Positions 1 through 8,584 of a DNA stretch of 64,000 nucleotides are shown here, piece by piece. Source of the stretch: Andalucia godoyi. Taxonomy: Eukaryota; Discoba; Jakobea; Jakobida; Andaluciidae. Location: positions 124,001 through 188,000 of the forward strand of contig VRVR01000022.1 in assembly GCA_009859145.1 (NCBI GenBank), read 5' to 3'. Below the pieces are notes generated by a model. That model did not search any database, had not been told where the DNA came from, and worked only from the letters and a program-made list of their open reading frames with translations. Each line of letters begins with the position of its first letter. Within the stretch, counting starts at the first letter, position 1. Made by a program: the position numbers and the translations under genes.

Positions 1-494
1 CGTCCGATGACGGCACTGCTCCGCAGTATGTGCCTTCTGCTGTTTTGAAGAATCCAGCTCTCGCAGGTCTCAAAGTTGAAGGCGTCAAGAATGCGGATAT
101 GTGGATTGTGTACACATGCAAGAAGTGTGAGGTTCGGTCTGTGAAGGGAATGACACGACACGCATACGAGAAAGGCCTGGTCATTGTACGCTGTCCGGGA
201 TGTGAAGCTTTACATTTGATTGCCGATAACATTGGCTGGTTTCCGGAAGATGGAAGCCCAAGTCAAAAATTCAGCGTCGAAGACACGCTCCGCTTGCAAG
301 GCCAAGCAATCAAATCTGCAAGGGTGGACGGGTTGGCAAGCTTAACTCCCGAAGAATTAGCCGATCTCATCTCCACGGTGAAGTCAGAGCTGGACGACGG
401 ATGCAGCGAGTCAAAGATAACCACCTCTTCCGAAAACGCCCGTTTCCATCATGAACACGCACCCGATGGAAGCTGTTGCAACGAGAAACACTGA
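1..494 (+). CDS. DNLZ: DNL-type zinc finger protein (Zim17/HEP1/DNLZ), 5' partial
   Basis: The frame is open from the window edge, so the N-terminus (probably with the mitochondrial transit peptide) lies outside; it ends at a TGA at 492-494. Two CxxC pairs are visible, CKKC and CPGC, spaced as in DNL zinc fingers, followed by the family signature LIADNIGWF (the usual DNL reads DNI here). Members of this family are mitochondrial or plastid escorts that keep mtHsp70 soluble. The C-terminal ~60 residues are unconserved and end in a His/Cys-rich tail. The gene converges on the next one with only 20 bp between stop codons. The identification is firm; the true start cannot be seen. Confidence 0.88.
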   Translation, partial: SDDGTAPQYVPSAVLKNPALAGLKVEGVKNADMWIVYTCKKCEVRSVKGMTRHAYEKGLVIVRCPGCEALHLIADNIGWFPEDGSPSQKFSVEDTLRLQGQAIKSARVDGLASLTPEELADLISTVKSELDDGCSESKITTSSENARFHHEHAPDGSCCNEKH

Positions 495-514
495 GAATGT
501 TGCAGTTTTCTGGC

Positions 515-1573
515 TCATTCACCGAGGTCATTCACGGCAAAGTTTGCGAAGCGTTTTTGATATGCTTGATGGACCCAAAGATCAAAGTGATCGCACACTT
601 TCACAGACTGGTATCGATTGCTCTGGAAAACGTCTGTTCGAAATGTTTCCGGTGGAGCGATCCCAAAGGGTACTCGTGCCTTGTTGAACGTCCTGTACAC
701 CGTTTGAAGAAGCATGTCCTTTGGAGTATAGTATACTATTGTTTTGCGCCGCGCTACTTCTGACCAGCGGACCAGCATATCATCATCATGGAATGCTGGG
801 GCACACAAGTGTAAGTAGTCCGGTCGAACATTTGGCTCAAGCAACAAGCAGGCCTCCACGACATGCCTGCAGCCCAGAGAATGTGATACGATGCGAATGC
901 GGTCGAAATGGGGCCGGAGCAACGTCAGTTGTTCCGCAAGGTCTCTAGCGCGTTCCACTGCCCGTTGTTGAGACAGCACCCACTGCAGCCATATTTGGCC
1001 TCCAATCATTAGCGCCGTTGCGACTGTGAGCACTGCTGGTTTGTACAGGACAGGGAGCGGGGGAAGAAGCGGCGGAATAGGAAGAACACGTCCGGATGGC
1101 CACGTCCATCCGACCGCCTTTTTAGACCAGCCGTGCATTTGCACAAGCCGGTCATGGGTAATGATCCAGTCTTGGAAGCGGTCGCTGGAGAGAAAGCCGC
1201 GGCAATCTACACGATGTTTGATTTGATGGATTAGAAACTGGTAAAAGACAGATAAATAGAGAGAATGCGAGACGAGAAAAACAAAAACAAACAAAGCCGG
1301 GGTTGTTGGTGACGTACAAATAGTCAATTCCTTGTCATGAGGATTCAGAGAATCTGATAGAATCTTCAACTGCGGATGAGCATTCAATCCGTGAATTTGC
1401 ACCTTTGAAATCAGATCTTCCAAAGAACCAATCTCGAGGAGCTTTAAAATTCGTTCTTTTGGAATAACGAATGCCGGAACGGTATTCTTCAACGTTTCGG
1501 ACAAATTATTCAATTGAGAGATCGACGAAGAACGAAGAACACGCAATACTTGCCGAAGAACTTTTGGATCCAT
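515..1573 (-). CDS. DUF726/TMCO4-like alpha/beta hydrolase, probably one intron
   Basis: The start ATG at 1573 has an in-frame stop just upstream. The frame is open for 352 codons, but a pyrimidine-rich stretch at 1317-1207 begins GTACGT, ends GTGTAG and is 111 bp, so splicing keeps the frame and gives about 315 aa. Splicing joins ELTIY to CRGFLSSD, which resembles the GFLS block of DUF726 proteins. The nucleophile elbow is VSHSLGC (Ser in SxSLG). Downstream, YYTPKD and the final DHFDLWVH can supply the acid and His. A hydrophobic segment (about residues 150-170 after splicing) suggests membrane association. TMCO4-type proteins have no settled substrate. Both the intron and the family assignment are inferences from motif layout. 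Confidence 0.6.
   Translation of the reverse strand: MDPKVLRQVLRVLRSSSISQLNNLSETLKNTVPAFVIPKERILKLLEIGSLEDLISKVQIHGLNAHPQLKILSDSLNPHDKELTICTSPTTPALFVFVFLVSHSLYLSVFYQFLIHQIKHRVDCRGFLSSDRFQDWIITHDRLVQMHGWSKKAVGWTWPSGRVLPIPPLLPPLPVLYKPAVLTVATALMIGGQIWLQWVLSQQRAVERARDLAEQLTLLRPHFDRIRIVSHSLGCRHVVEACLLLEPNVRPDYLHLCAPAFHDDDMLVRWSEVARRKTIVYYTPKDMLLQTVYRTFNKARVPFGIAPPETFRTDVFQSNRYQSVKVCDHFDLWVHQAYQKRFANFAVNDLGE
1207..1317 (-). other. Predicted intron of the DUF726-like gene
   Basis: GTACGT at 1317-1312, a T-rich body and a TAG end at 1209-1207. The length is 111 bp, a multiple of three, so the open frame hides it. The unspliced translation here is a low-complexity F/V/L/S stretch that interrupts a conserved block. 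Confidence 0.55.
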
Positions 1574-1936
1574 TCGTGCGTATCAGTTCGTCGAGCGAAC
1601 AGCCGGAAAACCGTTGTCACCAATCTGTGAAAAATCGCTTTCAGCAAAGTAACGGTGCAGTGGAAGACGAAAATGCGTCATGAATTATGTGCACACAAGC
1701 AGAGTCATCAACACCTCATCGGGAGGCGGTTTTCGTCGGGCGGGCAGACGATTACCAAATGTCGACGGTTGTCAACAGAATGCTCCCGAGGAAAAAAACC
1801 CCCCCTTTTTCGTCTGATTTACCGACGACCCCAAACACCATTGTTCTCAGCATCAGACAGCAAAGCGGATGCGCTGCGTGACTCATGTTGTGTGCTCGTG
1901 ACGAAGAAGCGAAATGTTTGTTGTTTACATCGATTC
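1574..1936. other. Intergenic region between two minus-strand genes
   Basis: Holds the 3' flank of LRRC45 and the presumed promoter of the DUF726-like gene. A TTTTCACAG-like acceptor sequence about 65 bp upstream of the 1573 ATG could mark a spliced 5' UTR. I see no other gene. Confidence 0.4.
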
Positions 1937-4124
1937 CTAGAGCGATGAGGATTGCCGGCGAGCTTCGGTAAACATGGTTCGGAAGTAGCCCGCTAGGGAC
2001 GTTTCCAAGTTTCCAAGAATCTTGTCGTGGTCTCCCGTGATTCTCTGGTGCTCGCGCCGCATTGCTGCTGCCTCGTCTTGCAGAGCAGAAATGACAGAGT
2101 CTCGTTGTCGAATCTTGTCTTCTGTCTCCGATACCAACCGAGACTGCGCAACCAGTAATTCGTCAACGCGCTCCTTTGCTGCAACGACCTGCGCTTCCAA
2201 GGATGCTCGAGTTTCCTGTTCCGCTCGCTTCGAAGCCTCCAGACTGAACTCTGTCCTTCGAAGCCCAAGCCTCAGATCCTCAATTTCTTTTTCAGACTTC
2301 TTCCGGTCCCTGTCCAGCAACTCCATGTTCCGATGGGCGACTGATAGTTCTTCTTCAAGGTCTCTCTTCATAATGAGAGACTCTCGTTCGAGAGAAGAGT
2401 ATTCTCGGTGGAGTGCCTGCCGAGCTTGCTCAACTTCATCAACCCTTGAACGAAGCGTTCGTTCTGTGTCTGTCTTTTCGTCGACAGCACGAGCAAGCAG
2501 ATCTTCTGCTTCTCGGACAGCTCGTTGCATTTGAGTTCGGATAGACTTTGCTTCTTCGTCGGCTGCTCGCAGACGAGCTTCCAAATGCCGTGAGGATTCT
2601 TCAATCTGCCGCAGTCGAGTTTCCTTGATTGATAATTCGGACTCCAGGTAGTCCTTCTCCGTGGACCGCAGTCGGAGTTCTTCAGACAGTCTCCCACATT
2701 CTCGTCTCAACTCAGAGACTTCGGTTTCCAAATTAGCGACCATTCGATCCCGCGCGGCGGAGCTTCTGGATGAACTTTCCATTGATGCTTCTTCAATCCG
2801 AACCTTCATGTTTTCAGAATCTTGCCGCAGCCGGCCGTTTGTGACTTTCAGCGCAGCGTTCTCCTCGTGGGCGAGCTGCAGAGCCCTTTCCAAATCCATA
2901 GTTCTGTCCTGCAGACGCGCCTTTTCCGAATCAGCTCTTGCAAGTTCCTCATCCAGACGGTGGCGGCGTGACTTTTCCGCGACAACTTGGTCTTCCAACA
3001 TACGAAGTGTGTGCACACCGTCATCGGCACGCATAGACAATTGTGTCTTCAGAACGTCTATTTCGGCATTCTTTGTCTCTTCAAGTGCACGGATACTCAT
3101 GTTCTGATCTCGTTCGTGGCGCAAGGAGGACTGGTCTCTGTTTCGCTGCAATAATCGTTCAATGTGCGCTGTAATGTCGTATGGAATCTGGTTTCCAGCA
3201 ATTTGCACATCCTGAAGTACCGTATTTGACTCAAGAAGTTCAGCGAGAGCCTTGCCCCCCGGAGCGCCCAGAGAATTCCAGCGGAGATCCAGGACTTGCA
3301 GATGGCCGTTCATCTTCAGAAACCGCAGGAAATGAACGGCAGCCTCTGCTGAGATGCGGTTGTTTCGAAGATCCAAAGATCGGAGACCCATGTTTGCAGC
3401 GACGCCTTCCCCAAGAGATTCAATCGCAGATTCGAAAGCACCACTGAATAGATTAGAGACACTTGCAGATGAAGAAACAATTCAACCCAAAAGAAAAGGA
3501 ACATACACTGTGTTCCACTCCACAGAAACAACTTGCAGAGTGTGGTTCATACGAAGTAGATGCGAAATAGCAACGGTGCCATCTTTGGAGATGTTTCCTC
3601 CGCGCATATTCAATGAGGTGATGGTCTTATTGTATCGCAGTGCCTCGCACAGAGCAACACAGCCTGGACTCAGAAAGAAGGAGGTGAATTTCGGTGGTCA
3701 AATATAAAAAGTAATAATTGATAATACAGGAAATAGAAAAAGGGCAATCTCATACCTTCATCTCCCATGAAACTTTCCGAAAGATCAACTTCCCGGATAA
3801 TCATGTCATCTTTCAACAGCCGTGCAAGTGCAGTCGTTCCCTATTACGCGAAATGGCGTGGACTCATCAGCAATTTCAGCAACCACACACTAGCAAAAAA
3901 AAAAAAAAAAAGAAGAAAAAAAAAAGAGATAATAAATTGCAGGACAAGAGGGAAAAAAAAAAGAGAAAAGAAACACATAAAAAAACACGTACCTTCGGAC
4001 CCAGCGAGCAATCCGCCAAATCAAGGTGCCCAGTTCTTTCTGCATTCTCCAGCGCCAACAATACTGCAGAAGACACTTCGATCCCCAAAGTCCTTGCACT
4101 TTCTTCAAACTTACTTCGTAACAT
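1937..4124 (-). CDS. LRRC45: LRRC45 orthologue, leucine-rich repeat plus long coiled coil, four exons
   Basis: Exons 4124-3993, 3840-3756, 3663-3507 and 3443-1937 join in frame to 626 aa. Spliced text restores continuous ribonuclease-inhibitor-type LRRs: LDLADC, VDLSES, LNMRGG, VEWNTVGAF, LDLRNNRIS and LDLRWNSLG, in the order seen in animal LRRC45. From about residue 230 to the end it is a charged coiled coil. LRRC45 is a centrosome/basal-body linker and appendage protein needed for centrosome cohesion and early ciliogenesis. The ATG at 4124 sits directly after an acceptor-like CACAG, so an upstream non-coding or short coding exon is possible. It diverges from RNF123. Splice sites are GTACGT, GTATGA and GTATGT. 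The identification is strong; the 5' end is less certain. Confidence 0.85.
3444..3506 (-). other. LRRC45 intron 3 (63 bp)
   Basis: GTATGT donor at 3506 and TATTCAG acceptor ending at 3444. Splicing joins VEWNTV to GAFESAIES and restores the LRR consensus. The unspliced frame has stops. Confidence 0.85.
3664..3755 (-). other. LRRC45 intron 2 (92 bp)
   Basis: GTATGA donor at 3755 and GTCCAG acceptor ending at 3664. Splicing makes MGDEG run into CVALCEAL, a continuous LRR. Confidence 0.85.
3841..3992 (-). other. LRRC45 intron 1 (152 bp, poly-pyrimidine rich)
   Basis: GTACGT donor at 3992 and TAATAG acceptor ending at 3841. The body contains T-runs on the coding strand (A-runs on the plus strand at about 3896-3975). 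Splicing joins DCSLGPK to GTTALARLL in phase 0. Confidence 0.8.
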
Positions 4125-4456
4125 CTGTGTGAAAATGCTGTTATATGGGGAAATGGAAACTTCAAAAAATATGCAAAGCAGACGAAGTGCCAAAAAAGAA
4201 AAAAAGACATTAAAATCAAAAAACGAGAAAGAGAGGGAGAGTCAGGACGCCATCCGTTAAACAGCCTAGCTACGGCTGCTGTGAGTGAGACTCATTTTGG
4301 AGAATGGGGCTCGTCTTGGGAATTGGCATTCGTAAATCCGTCGTGGCTTGTGGGACTCGCGAGGATGTGGAATCGTGATCGTCCCGAAAGTCTCTCGCGA
4401 TTTGGATTTCAACAGAGTTCACGCGCAGGGAAAAGGAAAGCCACCACAATTTGTAC
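4125..4456. promoter_or_regulatory. Shared divergent upstream region of LRRC45 and RNF123
   Basis: About 330 bp separates the two predicted start codons. Both genes must be driven from here, so it is a candidate bidirectional promoter. No TATA-like element stands out, and an acceptor-like site lies immediately upstream of the LRRC45 ATG. Confidence 0.45.
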
Positions 4457-7400
4457 ATGTCCGCATCACCACCAACAGCTTCTCAGCCATTTGAGTTCCT
4501 AGGTATGTTTGTTTGTTACCGGTTTTTTGTTTTGTTGTTGTGTTAAAAAAGGGCTTGTGAAGTTTGCGACGCTAATCGGCTTGCTTTATGCTTCATCTGC
4601 CAGAATCTCTCCCCACATTTGTTCGTTTAGAGCTTATTTCCGATGTATTTGGCGTTTCCGTGCCTGTTGATGCCAATACGCACAAGCAAGAGTATGTGTC
4701 GCCGAATTTCCGTTGATCGCATTCTGCGTCGTTTCTTTTCTTTTGTTCAAATCGTGTGTTAATCTTTAATGTTTTAATTTTGGAAGCAGCGGCGGAGAGA
4801 ATGTTATTTATTTGTCATCATTGGAGAAGATTGTCCAAGACCATCTTGACATGTTGGATCAATCTCTCAGATATTCGCAAGATCTTCCTGATGTCAATGG
4901 CAGAATTGGTCCAGACGTCACCCAGATTGATCAAGACCGTTCGTGGGGAGAGTTTGACATATCGAACAATGCTTTCATCGCGAAGTCGGCGTTTGTGTCA
5001 TTACGATCGTCCACGTGTTTGTATTCAGGCAAGTGGATGTACGAAGTGCAGTTAGAAACTGACGGTGTTATGCAGCTTGGATTCGTTAGCAGGGACTCTC
5101 CTTTCAACGAAACTTCTGGGGTTGGCGACTTTGCGGATTCCTTTGCGTATGACGGTCGACGGCTGAAGAAATGGAATGTGCAGGACGAAACATATGGAGA
5201 ATTCTGGACTGCGGGAGACAGTATTGGAGTCGGACTGGATTTGAATGAAGGTAGAATTGAATATTTTCGAAATGGGGTGTTTCTTGGTGCAGCATTTTCG
5301 TCAGTGAAAAAGGGCGCGCCTGGCGACATTGCCTACTTTCCGTCTGTTTCAATCTCCCGAGGGCAGTCTTGCTCGCTCAACTTCGGACAAGAACCCTTCC
5401 GATACCCAATAGATGGATTTGCGCCTGTGGATACAATTCCGAATCGGTACAAAGAAAAGGCCAAGTTTTTGATGTCTGCCATCGAAGCCTGTTGTATGAA
5501 GATGTCAAAGCAAGATGCGCTCGAATCTCGCTTGTCATCCTCGGAAACAAATTACGTCAAACTTCTTCCTGTTCTCGATGTATCCTTCCGGTTTTTTGCG
5601 CCGTACATGATGGATGACTGGGTTATCCAAGCATTGTGGCTCCCCTTCCTCATTCGGCTGCGATCTGCAACACGAGGCTCGCTGTTTCCCTTCTTTGGGA
5701 TTCTTCGTTGTTGTGTTCCGTCAGAGGCATTGAAGGACTGTATCCAGTTCTCCATGCGATTTTGTGGAAGAATGCTTACAGGGCCAAGTTTCGATGACTA
5801 TTTCACCATTGCGATTGAAATCATTAGTTTCCGCCCGTTCCTATTGTTGTGGGCGTCGTCCTTTTCGTTTCGAGCAGATTTAGAACGGTTCTTTTTTGTG
5901 AGGTCATTTTCTCATCACGATTTGCATCGTTTGATACCAGATTCTGCATTTATCGGCAGTCGCACGTCTTTCGCTTTCCGCGATGCTGAAGATTTGCTCA
6001 AGTCATCGCTTTCTGCGCGCCATATTGTTCTTGAAGAAAACAGATTACGCCTGGTTTCGATTTTTATTGATGATCTTGTGCCGTTTTCCACGGATGAGCG
6101 GCGGATATTGCAGTCGCCTTTCTTTTCGGATGCTTTGGATTCAGAATCGAAAGCCAATTGTCTTACAGGACTTCCTTCTACTCCTTCTCATCTGCTTTTG
6201 TTTTGGCTGCAAAATCACGTTCTTGCTCGGAATGCTGCATTTTGCCGAGAAATTCGACCACCAACGCTGTCGCACCAAAGCATTTTAATTTCGCTCTTGC
6301 TCACTCTTCTTCGAAAATGTGAATCATCCTTCAGTTCTCTGATCGCAAAGTTTGGTGTTGGATTTCCTGTCCTCCTCTGTTTTTTTGGACGACCGTCTCT
6401 TGCTTTGGGATTGGACTGCATTGGTGGCACCATGTCCCATATCATGAAAAATGTCCCTTCTGCGGTTTCCGAGCTCTGCATTGCTGCTGCATCTGCCACC
6501 AGCGATGTTGCCGCGGAGCTGTCCTACGCGTTTCTGCATTCTTCTGTAGTATTGTTTCATTACGTTGGCCGGTCACATTTTTCTGGCATTCTAGAGACCC
6601 AGCGAGAGTACACACGCCTATCTCGCTCAGCACGATTGTCGGATGAGATTACGGCTCGTCAATTGTATCGGGCCATGTTTGTGGAACGTTGTCAACAACG
6701 AGGATTCGAGAAAAACAAGCTCCTTATTGGTTTTTGTGCATATATTGCGAATCTTCTTCGTATCTGGTCTCCCCTGCCCTCTGGATTTCTTGGAGTCCCC
6801 GTTTGCTATGTAACGACGTTAGTTGATTTGTTTCAGTACTTGCGACAAGCAGAATTGCAGTATTTTTCTGCAACCAGCGATTGTCCACAGATCCTCATGC
6901 TGATTGTGAAGCTGATGTCAGACTTCCGCATTTTGGTGGATAGTGTGCGAGAATCATTGGCATCCGTTGTCTCTTCTGCCATTTTATATGAGCATTTTGT
7001 TCATATTTTTACGGATCCATCCACCTCCAATTCCCGAGTGCTGATGCAGAGTCTGATTGATATTTTTCTGGGCCGATCATGGGTTGCGACACTTTCTGTC
7101 ATTGTTCGGTTATGGCGCGGAAAGTATTTTGCATCGTTCGTTACGGATGATGAAGTCAGCGGGTTGATCTTGATAGGGGACACTGTGCCCGAGTGTGATC
7201 CCTTGCAGAAACTTCGTGATTCCTTTTCTGCTTTGTTGAGCGACGACAGTCGAACGACAACCAACCTTTTGAATCGGATTCTGAACCAACTCAACTGGTC
7301 TCTTACTGAAATGTCAGTGGCTGTTGATGACATGTCGAAAGAACTGTCAGAAATGCAGGTTCGGCCCTCGGCAGTGTTCACTCGTGACTTGCAGGACGCG

Positions 7401-8330
7401 TTCAGCCGGAATGTGAAAAAGTGTACCATTATGTTCGATGTATCCTGGATGCTCTTACGGTTTTTGGAAATTGTGTCCATTGAAGCGCCAAGGGCGCTGT
7501 TGGGAGCCGAAGAAGATCCCGTTTCGGGGAAGGAAGAGGTTTCTAATTCCAATTTTGCTGCTGAGATTGCTCTCTCACGATCGGTCGAAGCTCTCTTGTT
7601 TGTGCTTTCTCATTTCTCAGTCGGATCAACATCCCGGAGCTTCGATACTGTTCTGAACGCTCACACTGCGATGGTGGACGATGCGGAGAAGGAAGCGGAT
7701 ATTCTTCGCCCAGCAGGCGCTGATCCGATTGCTGCTGCTGTTGATCGGGCCGTTGATCCGTATTTGGTGCTTCTGAAGCACTTACCTCTGGAGGGATTAG
7801 CCAAGATTCGGCGGTCGTTTTTGTTGGCCCCAGTCATCGGCATCCTCTCTCGTCTGCATCTGAATGACCGGTTGATATCTGGTTCGGTTTCTAATCTCGT
7901 GTCCAAATCTCTTGTTGACGCAGGTGTTTTCACTTGCCTGACCCCTCTGACGTTTCTTGGCAAGCTGAAATGGGATGTCTGCAAAGTCACTTCCGGATCA
8001 TCACTTGCTGGTGCAGTCCCTGCAGAGGAAGAGCCAACGTTTTCAATGCCGTCCCTTGTGAATGAATACAACATTCTTGTAGAAGAGTGTCAGCGCGCGT
8101 TCGCATCGTCCAATGAGTCCGTTTGTTCTGTCTCGAGCACGTCCGCAGATGTGTGTGTAATTTGTTACAAGTCTGTCGTATCGTGCCGATTTGTTCCCTG
8201 CGGTCACACATCTTGTCGCCGATGCATACGACGGCACCTGCTGAATTCGGACCGATGCTTCTTTTGCAATTCTCAGATTTTGAGTGTGGAAGACACTGCA
8301 ACACGTCCTGCGTCAACAAAGACGGAATAA
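4457..8330 (+). CDS. RNF123: RNF123/KPC1-like E3 ubiquitin ligase (SPRY + RING), three exons
   Basis: Exons 4457-4502, 4604-4691 and 4790-8330 join in frame to 1224 aa. The spliced N-terminus begins MSASPPT and runs through ESLPTFVRLELI into GGENVIYLSSLEKIV. A SPRY domain follows at about residues 90-250 (KWMYEVQLETDG, LGFVSRD, FAYDG, AYFPSVS, LNFG). A long helical middle leads to a C-terminal C3HC4 RING (CVICY, CGHTSCRRCI, CFFC) and SVEDT, the RNF123 order. In animals RNF123 pairs with UBAC1 as the KPC ligase that ubiquitinates the CDK inhibitor p27 in the cytoplasm; here only the ligase role is inferred. The stop TAA lies inside AATAAAA, which may be the polyadenylation signal. Confidence 0.88.
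4503..4603 (+). other. RNF123 intron 1 (101 bp)
   Basis: GTATGT donor and CTGCCAG acceptor. Splicing joins the 46-nt first coding exon to ESLPTF in frame. Confidence 0.75.
4692..4789 (+). other. RNF123 intron 2 (98 bp)
   Basis: GTATGT donor and GAAGCAG acceptor. Splicing gives HKQ-D-GGENVIYL and enters the long open frame upstream of its first internal start. Confidence 0.8.
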
Positions 8331-8462
8331 AACGGGCTTACGCAAACGCAAGAAAAGCGAATCAAATGAACATTCATGATTTTTTTTGTTTTGTATTATC
8401 ATTTTTAATATGTCAACAAGATGCGCAAATAAAAAGGCGAACAAAAAGATGAAATAAATCGT

Positions 8463-8464
<2 letters not shown>

Positions 8465-8550
<86 letters not shown>
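8465..8550. repeat. (GA)n microsatellite, ~86 bp
   Basis: Nearly pure GA dinucleotide with one GAAA interruption, 35 bp upstream of the CFAP52 stop and about 135 bp after the RNF123 stop, so it lies between convergent genes. Confidence 0.97.
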
Positions 8551-8552
<2 letters not shown>

Positions 8553-8584
8553 TCAGGACGGAAAAGGACGCGAGAGCAAGACAA

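Noticed and set aside
2022-2534. Ser/Arg-rich open frame on the plus strand
   Set aside because: Antisense shadow of the LRRC45 coiled coil; low-complexity composition mirrors Glu/Arg codons on the other strand.
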